A DNA stretch of 50,230 nucleotides, taken from assembly GCA_913063435.1 (NCBI GenBank), contig CAJXYI010000017.1, positions 1 through 50,230 of the forward strand. The letters run 5' to 3'. Below, in pieces: positions 1 through 9,874 of the stretch. This stretch comes from an uncultured Actinomycetales bacterium (GTDB lineage: Bacteria > Actinomycetota > Actinomycetes > S36-B12). A program made the translations under genes and the position numbers. How positions within the stretch are numbered: position 1 is the stretch's first letter; each line of letters starts with the position of its first letter. The notes under the pieces were generated by a model. The model searched no databases and was not told the DNA's origin. It saw only the letters and a list, made by a program, of their open reading frames with translations.

Positions 1-755
1 GGCTGGCCTATCTGCTGTTCCCGATCCTGGTGATCGCCCTGTTCTTCTTCCACCGCCGCCTGTCCACTCCGATGCTGGTGCTGGCCTGGTTCGTCGCTAT
101 CGCACCGTTGGTCCTGCGCGGATCGCTGGGCGATGATCCCTACTACGGCAGTGCATGGGGGTCGATCATCCGGGTGCTCACCGAGTTCACCGCCGGGGCG
201 ATCACGTACCTGATCGTGATGCGCCTGATCGGCGACGACGGGTCGATACGCCCACGCGTGGAACGGCTGGCGACCACCGTGTCGGTGCTGATGCCGCTCA
301 TCGTCATCGCCGGTGCAGTGTTCCTGGGCCGCTGGGTCGCGGCACAGCCGGAGATCCTCATCACCGATCCCGACGCCGAGCCGCTCCCCCCGTTCTTCCA
401 CCTGTGGCTGGTACCGCCGCTGATCGTGTGGATCGGTGCGCTGGCATTGTCCAAGCGCGGGCAGGTGAAGTGGCTGTCCACCAAGACCATGGTCCTGGGC
501 GGGTTGATCTCGTATTCGCTGTATATGACGCACCTGGTCTGGTTCGGCACCTGGCGGGCGGGCATGAACGCGATCGGCATCGAGTCCGGGGTGCTGTATG
601 CGGTCGGCGTGGTGCTGGCGATCGCCGGTTCGTTCGTCATCGCGTGGCTGATGTGGAAGATCGTCGAGGAGCCGGCACGGCGCTGGATGCGCGGCATGAT
701 CGGGGTGAAACCGGTCGCACCGGAGGAAAGGGCCGCGGATAGGTCCTCGGGCTGA
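1..755 (+). CDS. Acyltransferase 3 family membrane protein (5' partial)
   Basis: C-terminal part of an integral-membrane acyltransferase of the OafA/YrhL type (Acyltransferase_3), a family that moves acyl groups onto cell-surface sugars or lipids. The frame is open to the first base of the window, so the N-terminus, with the family's catalytic His, lies outside. Visible are about six hydrophobic helices and, near the end, the family-typical ISYSLYMTHLVWFG segment followed by a last helix and a basic tail (EEPARRWMR). A GTG at 30 is in frame but is unlikely to be the real start because it falls inside a hydrophobic segment. It converges on the adnB gene with only 10 nt between stops. The substrate cannot be inferred. 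Confidence 0.85.
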   Translation, partial: LAYLLFPILVIALFFFHRRLSTPMLVLAWFVAIAPLVLRGSLGDDPYYGSAWGSIIRVLTEFTAGAITYLIVMRLIGDDGSIRPRVERLATTVSVLMPLIVIAGAVFLGRWVAAQPEILITDPDAEPLPPFFHLWLVPPLIVWIGALALSKRGQVKWLSTKTMVLGGLISYSLYMTHLVWFGTWRAGMNAIGIESGVLYAVGVVLAIAGSFVIAWLMWKIVEEPARRWMRGMIGVKPVAPEERAADRSSG

Positions 756-765
756 CGGTAGGCGA

Positions 766-3700
766 CTAGAGGTAGACGAACCGGGCGTCGATGGCGTCGA
801 TGGGCTGATCGGTGATCGCCGCCCAGGCCCTGCGATAGAGATCCAGTTGCGAAGGATCAGCCGACCCGGGTGCGCCGGTCTTCCAATCCACGACGACATC
901 GCGACCGTCGACACCGAACACCGCATCGATGCGTCCGCGCACCTGGCGACCCTCGTGCATCACGACGAAGGATTCCTCGATCGCGATCGGAGTGAGCGCA
1001 GCCCACTCGGTGGCCAGGAAGGATTCCTTCAACGGAGCCAGCCAGCCTTGGGTGTCGATGCCGTCATCCACCGCTCCGGGGATGTCGTCGATCGACAGCA
1101 GGCGACGGGATCGATAGTGCTGCTCGATCCAGGCGTGCAGCAGCGCTCCGCGATAGGCGGCAGCCGACGGCGGTTCTGGCATCGGCCGAGCCCACCGCTG
1201 GGCCATGCCATCGGGGTCTGCCTGCCAGCGCACGAGATCGCTCACCGATACGCGATCGGGCAGGGTGGGCAGGCGATGCTGGCGCCGCAGTCGCTCCTCT
1301 GCGATGAGTGCGGCAACCTCCTCCGACCAGCGCACGTCACCTGATTCATCAGATCGAGGTGCCGCACGGCGCATCTGCTCCACCCGAGCTCGCACGTCGC
1401 TGGCGGCTCTGAGGTGATCCGCCGGTGCATCGATCGGCCACCGCCAGTCGCGGTACTCATGACTGTGGCGGGGATTAGCCTGCCCATCCTCGGGTGGATC
1501 GGCCCAGGTCAACACCTGTCCACCACCGTCGAGGGCGAACTGGCGCGCCTCGATCAGGAACTCACTGGGACCCCGGTACTTCGCCGCCGTGCCCCAGCCG
1601 AATCCGGTCAGGGTGACGCTGAACTTCGCTCGCGTGACCGCGACGTAGCACAGTCGACGCTCCTCCTCCAACTCCAATGCGCGACTATCGGCGACGAACT
1701 GCTTGGTGTCGTTAGTCCGTGGTCCTGCGACGAGGTCAGGCCACGCCGCCAGGTGATCCGGCGCGTCATCACGCAGCCGCCACGGCACGACATCGGGTCG
1801 GGTCGGCCATCGGGGGCGGGTATTGGAATTGGGGAACATGCCCTCACTCAACCCGGTGACGAACACATGGGGCGCCTCGAGGCCCTTGGCCTTGTGCACC
1901 GTCATCAGGCGGACCGCATGCACATCAGCCAGCGGCTCGAAGGTGGGCCCAGTGTTGTAGTCCTCGGCCAGATCGAGCCGTGCGAGGAACGCGGTGAGGC
2001 TCGAGCCGCCATCGAGATCATCGAAGTGGGCCGCGATCTCGGTGAACTCCTGAACCGCCCGTGCTCGCTCAGCCACCTCCGCATCGGGACCGACCAGCAG
2101 ATGGGCACCCAACCCCGTGACGTGCAGGATGCGACCGATGAGATCCACCGGCGTCTCATCAGCATGCTCGGAAAGATCGGTGAGCATGCGGGCGCAGGCG
2201 GCGAGGCGTTCACGTGCCTGTCCGCTCAACCCATCAACGGCCAGTTCGCCTGCAGCCCATGCGCGCAGAGCATCGATCAGGCTGGGCTGGTTCTCCACCT
2301 CGCTCTCACCCACAGCATCGGCGAGCGCCTCACCCACGGAGCCGGGGCGCGCGAAGGCCCTGGTACCCACCATTGCGGCAGAGGCGGCACCGAGGACCGA
2401 GAGATCCCGTGGACCGATGCGCCATCTCGGTCCGGTCAGGATCCGCACCAGGCTGGCATTCGCCGTCGGGCTTTCCATGACCTCCAGATAGGCCCTGATC
2501 TCAGCGACGACCGGCTGCTGGAGCAGCGAAGCGGTGCCGATCAGTTGTGTGGGCACACCTCGTGCTCGCAGCGCCCGGTCAAGGGCGAGCAGGTGATCGG
2601 CGGTACGAGCCAGCACGATGACATCACCCCACGCCGGCTGGGCTGCAGCCTCGCCGAAGCGCGCAACCTCATCGGCGACGAAGTCGATCTCATCGTCGAG
2701 GGTGTCCAGCAGCGCCACCCGCACATCACCGCCGGGCATCGTCGGGTCATCGGCAGGAATGAGCGCATCGATGCCGGAACGGTCGGCACGCAGCGGTCCG
2801 GAGATCACGTTGGCCAGTTCGAGGATGACCGGACCCGACCGTCGGTTGTCTAGCAGCGGATAGCGATCAGCGGCGCGCGTGCCGCGCTCCTCGTGGATCG
2901 GGAAGTGATCGACGAAGCGGTCGATGTTGACCACCGAGGCACCGCGCCACTCATAGATGGCCTGGCAGGGATCGCCCACGGCGGTCACCGGATGTCCGGC
3001 ACCGAAGATCTCCTGCAGGAGGATCCGCTGGGCGACCGAGGTGTCCTGGTATTCATCGAGGAGCACGATTCGGTGCGCATCACGCAGTTGGTCGACGACA
3101 TCGGGAAAGTCGCGGATGATTGCCGTGGCCAGACGCATCTGATCGGCGAAATCAAGCACTCCTCGCGCTCGCTTGGCAGCTCGGAAATCGTCCACGAGCC
3201 CGGCCAGCGCGATGCGCAGCCGCGCGGTGGCACGCATGTCCTTGCCGATCTTGAGGAGCTTCTCCGCATGATCGAGCGCATCGATGAGCGCTGCAGCGTC
3301 GTCTCGCAACTGCTCGGTCGTCACATCGAGTTCGCTCAAGGCATTGTCGAGGCTGAGCATCCGTTGCACCACGGTTTTCGGCGCGACCTCGAACATGCCC
3401 ATGTCGCGGTCGGTGCGCGTGACGATCCGTGCCGCGAGTTGTTCGCGTGCACCATCGGTCAGCACTCGGGCATGGGGTTCCATCCCGATGCGCATGCCAT
3501 GATCGGCGATGATCGAAGCGGCGAAGGAGTGGTAGGTCGAGATGACCGGATCACCCGCCGGTCGCGGATCCGCATCTGATTCCTCCGACTGCTCCCCGGC
3601 GGGCAGGTGTCCCTTCGAGCGAGCCTCGGCCAGATAACTGCGGGTGCGCGTCAGCAATTCGTGAGCGGCCTTATTGGTGAAGGTCAGCCCGAGCAGGTGA

Positions 3701-3906
3701 CCGGGGTCTGCCTGTCCGGTGAGCACCATCCACAACATGCGCGCGCTCATCACCGCCGTCTTACCCGAACCTGCTCCGGCCACGACCACCGCGGGTCGCT
3801 GCACAGCGCACAGTGCATCGAATTGGGGATCGCTGGGTGTGAAGCCGAGGACATCGGCCACCGCCCGGCGCGCCTGCTGATCGGTGAGCCCACTCGATTG
3901 GCTCAT
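766..3906 (-). CDS. adnB: AdnB-like UvrD-family helicase with RecB-type nuclease domain
   Basis: Lead motor subunit of an AdnAB-type DNA end-resecting helicase-nuclease (1046 aa). An SF1A helicase core comes first: Walker A GAGSGKT (about residue 42), Walker B/motif II LLDEYQDTS, motif III GDPCQAIYEWRGA, motif V TVHKAKGLE and motif VI YVAVTRAK. The C-terminus is a PD-(D/E)XK nuclease with GRIDAVFG, VVDWKTG and QLDLYRRAW, so both activities look intact. The longer open frame from 3960 is rejected: ATG 3906 shares its A with the adnA stop (TGATG) and has AGGAGGT just upstream, which suggests translational coupling. The partner gene lies immediately upstream. The protein ends soon after the last nuclease motif, slightly shorter than I recall for the mycobacterial protein. 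The A/B assignment rests on the intact ATPase here and the degenerate one in the neighbour. Confidence 0.93.
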   Translation of the reverse strand: MSQSSGLTDQQARRAVADVLGFTPSDPQFDALCAVQRPAVVVAGAGSGKTAVMSARMLWMVLTGQADPGHLLGLTFTNKAAHELLTRTRSYLAEARSKGHLPAGEQSEESDADPRPAGDPVISTYHSFAASIIADHGMRIGMEPHARVLTDGAREQLAARIVTRTDRDMGMFEVAPKTVVQRMLSLDNALSELDVTTEQLRDDAAALIDALDHAEKLLKIGKDMRATARLRIALAGLVDDFRAAKRARGVLDFADQMRLATAIIRDFPDVVDQLRDAHRIVLLDEYQDTSVAQRILLQEIFGAGHPVTAVGDPCQAIYEWRGASVVNIDRFVDHFPIHEERGTRAADRYPLLDNRRSGPVILELANVISGPLRADRSGIDALIPADDPTMPGGDVRVALLDTLDDEIDFVADEVARFGEAAAQPAWGDVIVLARTADHLLALDRALRARGVPTQLIGTASLLQQPVVAEIRAYLEVMESPTANASLVRILTGPRWRIGPRDLSVLGAASAAMVGTRAFARPGSVGEALADAVGESEVENQPSLIDALRAWAAGELAVDGLSGQARERLAACARMLTDLSEHADETPVDLIGRILHVTGLGAHLLVGPDAEVAERARAVQEFTEIAAHFDDLDGGSSLTAFLARLDLAEDYNTGPTFEPLADVHAVRLMTVHKAKGLEAPHVFVTGLSEGMFPNSNTRPRWPTRPDVVPWRLRDDAPDHLAAWPDLVAGPRTNDTKQFVADSRALELEEERRLCYVAVTRAKFSVTLTGFGWGTAAKYRGPSEFLIEARQFALDGGGQVLTWADPPEDGQANPRHSHEYRDWRWPIDAPADHLRAASDVRARVEQMRRAAPRSDESGDVRWSEEVAALIAEERLRRQHRLPTLPDRVSVSDLVRWQADPDGMAQRWARPMPEPPSAAAYRGALLHAWIEQHYRSRRLLSIDDIPGAVDDGIDTQGWLAPLKESFLATEWAALTPIAIEESFVVMHEGRQVRGRIDAVFGVDGRDVVVDWKTGAPGSADPSQLDLYRRAWAAITDQPIDAIDARFVYL

Positions 3907-6900
3907 CACGGGACCTCCTGCGAGGCGGGCTTGGTGGGGCAGATCGCGGTGAAATCGCACGAGTTGCAGTGATCTCCCGACCGCGGCGGGAACTGTGACG
4001 CGCGCATCGAGGTGACGGCAACCCGCACGGTCTCGAAGAACCAGGACACATCGCCGGGGGACGTGAGTGCAGGCTGGATCAGGGTCTTCGGATCTGCTGA
4101 ACCCTGCCCGGCATCCTCGGCCACGAAGACGAGGGCAGCCTGAGCGATGCGGGGATCATCGATGTCGAGTGGAACGGACAGGGCCGAACTCAACACGGCC
4201 GCTTGATACAGGGCCAATTGCAGATCGTGGACGACTGTGTCCTCGGTGGGGATCTTGGCGCCGGTCTTGATATCGAGCAGATCGAGCCGACCGTCGGCAT
4301 CTCGATCGATGCGGTCGATGCGGCCACTGACGGCGATCTGCTGATCGACCCCGGTCAGGTCTTCCAGGATCACCTCGATCCGGGTTACCTCTTCCTCGTC
4401 ACGGCCGACACTGACGATGTGGGCGAGCTCGTGCAAGTCGATACGTCCATCAAGTGCGATCTCGGTACCGACGACCTCGTGGTCAGCCGAGTCTTCGCGG
4501 GATCGGTGGAACCTGCACAGGCGAGCGAGCATCACCCGGACACGTTCGTGTTCGGCGACCTCATGCCAGGGCACATCGAATCCGAGATAGGGCCACACCC
4601 GATCGAGTTCGAGGGTGAGGACCTGTGGATCCGGGGGCAGATCCCCGGTGGCCACCGCATCGGCCAACGCGTGCACGACGCGACCGAGGGTTGCCGCGGA
4701 ACCGCTGGGACCTGCGGCATGGACCTGCCGGTCGAGGAACCACCGCAGCGGGCAGGTCGTGACCGACTGCAGGGCGGATGCACTCAACCGCAGGGGTTGG
4801 TCCGCGGGACGCAGGGGTTCGTCGTTGACGGTCGTCGGGTTAGCGTTCCACCAGGTCGCGGGATCGGCAGCAGGAGCGAGAGGCCGTCCGTCATCATCGC
4901 GAAGCACAGCGAGGGCGGCGAGCTCGTCGATGATCGCCGTGCGTTCAGTCCCCTCGGCTTCGAGCAGCCGGGTCCGGAGTGCGGCGATGTGACCGGTGAG
5001 GGTCAAGGGTCGTGCGGGGCGACCAGCCAGGTGTCGGCGGGTCACGTGGGGAACTCCGGATTCGACATCGTCGATGAATCGGCTCGGTTGGGCCCCGGCT
5101 TCGTCGCGGGATTCCACGGCCGCAAGCACCGTGCGATGGCGGGCCCGGGTAAGGGCCGTGTAGAGCAACCGGCGATCAGCGTCCAGCGCCGCGGCAGTGA
5201 AACTGGGCTGGTCACGCTGCTGATCCGACGGTGAACCATGCCTACCGGAGTCGACGACCTGCAGAAGGGAATCGATGTCGAGCAACCCGTTGCGCGGATT
5301 GGCGCGCGGCCAGACCCCCTCTTGAAGGTCGACAACGATGACCGTGTGCCACGAGCGCGCCTTGGCATGATGCGCGGTCAGCACGCTCACTGCCTCGGGA
5401 ACGCCCACTCCCCGTTCGGAGATCGCCTCCGCCGGGACGCGTTGATCGCGAATGGCACCGACGAAGGCCTCGACGCCGAAAACACCCCGGTATCGCTCGG
5501 TGAGCCGCTCCGCCGTCGCGAAGAGGGCGAGCACGGCATCGATGTCGTGACCACTGGGTCGATGACCGCTGAGTGCCGACCGACGCAACCGCTCGGGCCA
5601 TGCGACCCCGCGTGCATCGGGAAGGGCGCCCGACCAGGCCTGCCACAGCACCCGGGCCGGAGGCTGGCCGTCATCGATGCTCGACGCCAAGGATGCGAGG
5701 AGCTCACCGGCGTCGAGCAGTCGACGGGCACCGGGAGTGTCGAGGAGTTCCTCGGGAATGTGATGCGCCCGACCGGTCGATAGTGCATTGAGGGTCTCGG
5801 TGAGCAGTGTGGGAAACCGGGGTGCGACCTCGTCCGGCCGGTCTCGCCGCAGCCTGGCATGCCAACCGCGGGCGAGCCCGCGCAGATCGGCGGCTCTCGC
5901 ATCGATGACCGGCCCGCTCATCACCTCGACCGCTTCGGTCTCACCGAGCCGGCCGGCCCGGGTCGCCGCAGTCATGACGTCCAACAGAGCCGACACCGCC
6001 GGTTCATCGGGCAGCGCGAGATCGATCGATTCCGTGTGCACAGGAACTCCAGCTACCTGAAGGTCACGACGCACCTCGGCAACCGTCGAGGTGGTGCGGG
6101 TGAGCACCGCCATGTGCGACCACGGGATGCCGTCCTTCAGGTGAGCCTCACGCAGTAGCCGACCGATGTGGGAGTGCAGATTGCCGGACGCATCTGCGAT
6201 GACGATGTCAACGAACGAATCGAGATCAGCCCCTGCCCCATCCCGCGGACGGCGCAGGCTCATCGCGGTCTGACTCGGCAGGCCCACGAGTGTCTCGTGC
6301 GCGAGCACCCGAGCAGCGATCGCCAACGACTGCGCGCTGCCGCGATGCACCTCGGGGGCGACAATCACCTCTGGCACAGCGGCCCCGACGGGTTGACGGC
6401 GACGTTCGAGGAGGTCCGCGAACACCCGCGGATCCGAACCGCGGAAACCATAGATGCTGCGGGCGGGATCGCCAGCAACGACGAAAGTCTTGTCGGCGGG
6501 GACGAGTCGCATCAGCAGATCAGCCTGCAGCGCATCGAAATCGTGGAACTCATCGACATAGATCGCGCTGAGCGTGGACTGCATCTGAAGCCGAACCTCG
6601 TCGGTGCTCGCGATGGCGCGGGCGAGGGAGATGAGGCCGGAGTAGTCGATGACGTTCTCCAGGCTTGCGGTCTCGGCTTCAAGGGATGCGAAATGCACGA
6701 GCGCCTGAACCAACGGATCACCCGATGCCGCCGCCGCTCGCTCCGCCTGGTCTGGATCGAGACCGAGGTCTCGCAGACGTGTGGTGAAGGCTCGCACCTC
6801 ATTAGCCATCCCGAGGGTCGGCAATGCCTGACGCATGGAATCAGGCCAGTCGATGCTCGCATCAGTGATGCTGCCGAGGATCAACTCACGCACCCGTTGG

Positions 6901-7262
6901 TCTTCCTCTGCACCGGACAACACGCGCAGGGAGGCGAGGTCCTCATCCAGTCGCGGCCCGAAACTCGACACGAGGGAGAACGCCAGGGCGTGGATCGTGG
7001 TGATCGTGGGCAGGGCACCTGACCCCAGGAGTCCAGCGACCTGGGTGCGCAGATCCGCCGCCGCCCGCCGCCCGACCGTGACCGCCCACACCGACCGGGC
7101 GCCGTCGATCCGGGTGCGCTCGGCGATGGCGTGTGCCAGGGCGGTCGTCGTGCCGGTGCCGGGGGCCCCGAGGAAGACCAGAGTGCCGCCTGAATGGTCG
7201 ACGACGCGGCGCTGCGCCTCGTCGAGGCCGATGGCATCCCCCTCGGTGATCATGCTCGCCAT
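3906..7262 (-). CDS. adnA: AdnA-like helicase-nuclease subunit with degenerate Walker A
   Basis: Second subunit of the AdnAB resection machine (about 1118 aa). The N-terminal UvrD-like fold carries GAPGTGTTTAL, where the invariant Walker A Lys is Thr, and DEFHDFD in place of DEYQD. The motor therefore probably hydrolyses ATP poorly or not at all, as reported for the vestigial AdnA motor of mycobacteria. The C-terminal RecB-like nuclease looks active (GRIDRIDRD, LLDIKTGAK, LQLALYQAA). It is framed by four Cys, one in TTCPLRWFLDRQ and three in HCNSCDFTAICP, the arrangement of Fe-S-stapled nucleases. Start: ATG 7262 or ATG 7253; the longer frame to 7370 would overlap the divergent gene. It is coupled to adnB through TGATG. 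The divergent promoter region is only 59 bp. Confidence 0.92.
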   Translation of the reverse strand: MASMITEGDAIGLDEAQRRVVDHSGGTLVFLGAPGTGTTTALAHAIAERTRIDGARSVWAVTVGRRAAADLRTQVAGLLGSGALPTITTIHALAFSLVSSFGPRLDEDLASLRVLSGAEEDQRVRELILGSITDASIDWPDSMRQALPTLGMANEVRAFTTRLRDLGLDPDQAERAAAASGDPLVQALVHFASLEAETASLENVIDYSGLISLARAIASTDEVRLQMQSTLSAIYVDEFHDFDALQADLLMRLVPADKTFVVAGDPARSIYGFRGSDPRVFADLLERRRQPVGAAVPEVIVAPEVHRGSAQSLAIAARVLAHETLVGLPSQTAMSLRRPRDGAGADLDSFVDIVIADASGNLHSHIGRLLREAHLKDGIPWSHMAVLTRTTSTVAEVRRDLQVAGVPVHTESIDLALPDEPAVSALLDVMTAATRAGRLGETEAVEVMSGPVIDARAADLRGLARGWHARLRRDRPDEVAPRFPTLLTETLNALSTGRAHHIPEELLDTPGARRLLDAGELLASLASSIDDGQPPARVLWQAWSGALPDARGVAWPERLRRSALSGHRPSGHDIDAVLALFATAERLTERYRGVFGVEAFVGAIRDQRVPAEAISERGVGVPEAVSVLTAHHAKARSWHTVIVVDLQEGVWPRANPRNGLLDIDSLLQVVDSGRHGSPSDQQRDQPSFTAAALDADRRLLYTALTRARHRTVLAAVESRDEAGAQPSRFIDDVESGVPHVTRRHLAGRPARPLTLTGHIAALRTRLLEAEGTERTAIIDELAALAVLRDDDGRPLAPAADPATWWNANPTTVNDEPLRPADQPLRLSASALQSVTTCPLRWFLDRQVHAAGPSGSAATLGRVVHALADAVATGDLPPDPQVLTLELDRVWPYLGFDVPWHEVAEHERVRVMLARLCRFHRSREDSADHEVVGTEIALDGRIDLHELAHIVSVGRDEEEVTRIEVILEDLTGVDQQIAVSGRIDRIDRDADGRLDLLDIKTGAKIPTEDTVVHDLQLALYQAAVLSSALSVPLDIDDPRIAQAALVFVAEDAGQGSADPKTLIQPALTSPGDVSWFFETVRVAVTSMRASQFPPRSGDHCNSCDFTAICPTKPASQEVP

Positions 7263-7321
7263 TCCAGCACGCCGGTCCGACACGTCCGCGCCTACGTATC
7301 GCAATCTGCGACCATCAAGGG

Positions 7322-9817
7322 ATGGTCGGCAAGCCAGGTGATGACCTGATGGCGCAGATTCCCGCGCCACAGGCGGACCCTCAGGTCGAGCAGGAGACCC
7401 TTGCCCTCACCCGGCCGACCGGCGAAATCCCCCTGTCGCAGCGATCCGAGCAGTCCCACCCCACCGTGGTGATCGAGGATGGTGTCATCCCGCGAAGGCT
7501 GCGCCGCCCCCTCGATCTCGCCCGTTTCCTCCTCGCGGTTCTGCTGATCGCCGGGACGGTCGCCATCGCCTACTTCGCGACCGGCACGACTGAGGGCCTG
7601 GAGGAGGACATCATCTCCGGCGCCGACCGACTGCCGGCGATCATCGTCCTCAGCGCCAGCGTGATCGCCGGTCTCGGACTCGTCGGCCTCCCCGTAGCCG
7701 CCGCCATCTCCCTCGTCGCCCGCCGCCGCGTGCGCCAACTCTTCGACGCGCTCCTCGGCCTGCTCCTCACCGTTGTCGTGCTGACAGGGGCGAACTGGGC
7801 CGTCGATGAATTCGCGACCGAGCGCTTCCTGTCCGCACTGACGGCCACCACCAGCGGCGAGATACCGGCAACCGCCCCCCTGTTGGGCGGGCTCGTCGCC
7901 TTCATCACCGTCACGCGCCTGATGGGTCGGCGGCCGTGGAATGTGTTGAGCGTGCTGGTGATCGCCGCCCAGGTCACCATCGTCCTCGTCGGCGGTGGTG
8001 TCGCCGTCCCCGGGCTGTTGATCACGATCTTCGCCGGATGGGCGCTGGGACTGCTGGCCCGCTACGCCCTCGGCACACCGACGACACGACCGTCGGGTGT
8101 GCAGGTCGCCGAGACACTGGCACGCGCTGGACTGCCCTTGAGTGTGCTACGTGCTTCACGCAGCACGTCGGTGGGTCGCCGCTACCAGGCCACCACCCGC
8201 GATGGTGAGGACCTCGAAGTCGTCGTGCTCGACCGGGATCTCGAAGGCGCCGGTCTCGCCCGCTCGGCATGGCGTGCCCTGCGACTGCGCGAGGAATCAG
8301 CCGACTCGGCATTCAATATGCGTCGCTCCCTCGACCATGCCGCACTCATGGCCTATGCCTGCGAATCAGCCGATGTCGCGGTGCCGCGCCTGGTGCTGGC
8401 CAGCGAGGTCGGCGCGGATTCCACTCTGCTGGCCTATCGATATGTCGTGGGCCGACGTTTCAGTGAACTCACCGGCGACGACCTGACCGATGACGATCTG
8501 GTCGGCGCATGGCGCGTCGTCCGCGACATGCACGCCCACCAGATGGCTCATCGCGCGCTCACCGCCGACAACCTGCTCATCGATGGCAGCCGCAACGTCT
8601 GGGCGCTGGGCGAATCACGCGGCACGGTGGCGGCCAGCGATCTGGCGATGCGTATCGACGTCGCCGAGATGCTGTGCACACTCGCGATGATCGTGGGAGC
8701 CGACCGGGCTGTGCGCACCGGTCGCCGGGTGCTCGGTGTCAGCACGATGGGTCGCGCGCTTCCGGTCCTGCAGCCGGTCGCGCTGTCGACTCCGACCCGT
8801 CGCGCGATGCGCAAGCGTCGTGACCTGATGGTGCATCTGCGCGACGCGCTCGTCGAGATCCGACCAGGCGCCGATACCGAGCAGATCAAGCTCGAGCGCA
8901 TCAAGCCACGCACGCTGATCATGATCGTGGTCGGTGGCATCGCCGCCTATGTGCTGCTGTCCCAACTCGCCCAGGTCGATCTCGTCACCCTGGTGTCCAC
9001 CGCGTCACTGGAGTGGATGGCCATCGGTGTCGTCGCGGCGATCATCACCTACCCGGCGGCAGCATGGTCACTCAGCGGTTTCGTCCCTGAGCGACTCAAA
9101 CTCAATCGCACCATCCTGGCCCAGGTTGCCGGTGACTTCGCGACTCTCGTCTCACCCCCGACCCTCGGTGCCGTCGCGATCAACCTGCGCTACCTCACCA
9201 AATCCGGCCTCCACCCCGCACTCGCCACCGCAAGCGTCGGCGTTTCGCAGGTTGCGGCGTTCGCCGTGCACATCGTGCTGCTCACCGGGTTCGCGATCGC
9301 TGCGGGAACACAGGCCGACTTCACCTTCGATCCGCCACCGTGGGCGGTGATCGCCGCAGTCATCGTGGCCCTGCTCGTCATCGCCGCGTTCGCCGTTCCC
9401 ATTGTGCGTCGCTATGTGTTCGGCCGGGTGCGACCGCTGCTGCGCGAGGTGATCCCGCGGCTGGTGACCGTCGCGCAACGACCCACCAAATTGCTCGAAG
9501 GCATCGGTGGGATCCTGCTGCTCAATCTGGGTTACATCGTCACGCTGATGGCGTGCGTGCGGGCATTCGACGGTGATTTGAATATCGCAGCGATCGCGGT
9601 CGTCTATCTCGCCGGTGCGACCATCGGCCAGGCTGCACCCACCCCCGGTGGCCTCGGTGCCGTCGAGGCGGCGCTGGCTGCCGGCCTCACCGCAGCCGGT
9701 CTCGATGGTGGCGTCGCGGTGTCCAGCGTGCTGCTGTTCCGCCTCATCACGTTCTGGATTCCCACGGTCCCCGGCTATCTGGCCTTCAACTGGATGACGA
9801 AGAAGGGCGCGCTCTAG
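7322..9817 (+). CDS. Membrane protein: kinase-like domain fused to flippase-like (LPG synthase TM) domain
   Basis: A three-part membrane protein of 831 aa. Residues about 60-250 contain five or six hydrophobic helices. Residues about 280-510 form a soluble module resembling aminoglycoside-kinase/ABC1-like folds, with HRALTADNLLID at the position of a catalytic loop but no recognisable DFG. Residues about 525-825 form a polytopic domain of the LPG_synthase_TM/UPF0104 family (flippase-like), ending with APTPGGLGAVEAAL and a last helix. The family includes MprF-type lipid flippases; no substrate can be assigned here. The start is uncertain: ATG 7322 (AAGGG directly abutting) or ATG 7349 (AGGTG upstream at better spacing). 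It is divergent from adnA. The fusion is known in actinobacteria as far as I recall, but its role is not. Confidence 0.85.
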   Translation: MVGKPGDDLMAQIPAPQADPQVEQETLALTRPTGEIPLSQRSEQSHPTVVIEDGVIPRRLRRPLDLARFLLAVLLIAGTVAIAYFATGTTEGLEEDIISGADRLPAIIVLSASVIAGLGLVGLPVAAAISLVARRRVRQLFDALLGLLLTVVVLTGANWAVDEFATERFLSALTATTSGEIPATAPLLGGLVAFITVTRLMGRRPWNVLSVLVIAAQVTIVLVGGGVAVPGLLITIFAGWALGLLARYALGTPTTRPSGVQVAETLARAGLPLSVLRASRSTSVGRRYQATTRDGEDLEVVVLDRDLEGAGLARSAWRALRLREESADSAFNMRRSLDHAALMAYACESADVAVPRLVLASEVGADSTLLAYRYVVGRRFSELTGDDLTDDDLVGAWRVVRDMHAHQMAHRALTADNLLIDGSRNVWALGESRGTVAASDLAMRIDVAEMLCTLAMIVGADRAVRTGRRVLGVSTMGRALPVLQPVALSTPTRRAMRKRRDLMVHLRDALVEIRPGADTEQIKLERIKPRTLIMIVVGGIAAYVLLSQLAQVDLVTLVSTASLEWMAIGVVAAIITYPAAAWSLSGFVPERLKLNRTILAQVAGDFATLVSPPTLGAVAINLRYLTKSGLHPALATASVGVSQVAAFAVHIVLLTGFAIAAGTQADFTFDPPPWAVIAAVIVALLVIAAFAVPIVRRYVFGRVRPLLREVIPRLVTVAQRPTKLLEGIGGILLLNLGYIVTLMACVRAFDGDLNIAAIAVVYLAGATIGQAAPTPGGLGAVEAALAAGLTAAGLDGGVAVSSVLLFRLITFWIPTVPGYLAFNWMTKKGAL

Positions 9818-9860
9818 CGGCGCGCCCGTTTAGGGATCGGCGGGCTGCGGGTATCCGCGC

Positions 9861-9866
9861 TACCGT
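9861..9866 (+). promoter_or_regulatory. -10-like TACCGT before the CDGSH gene
   Basis: It ends 8 nt before the ATG, compatible with a leaderless or near-leaderless transcript. Confidence 0.35.
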
Positions 9867-9874
9867 GGTCGTCC

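Noticed and set aside
1414-2853. Long plus-strand open frame over adnB
   Set aside because: It is antisense to a continuous helicase-nuclease frame, has no recognisable motif and has the composition expected of a high-GC shadow.
3907-3960. N-terminal extension of AdnB
   Set aside because: The extra 18 codons overlap the AdnA Fe-S cysteine region in another frame; ATG 3906 has a strong Shine-Dalgarno and TGATG coupling.
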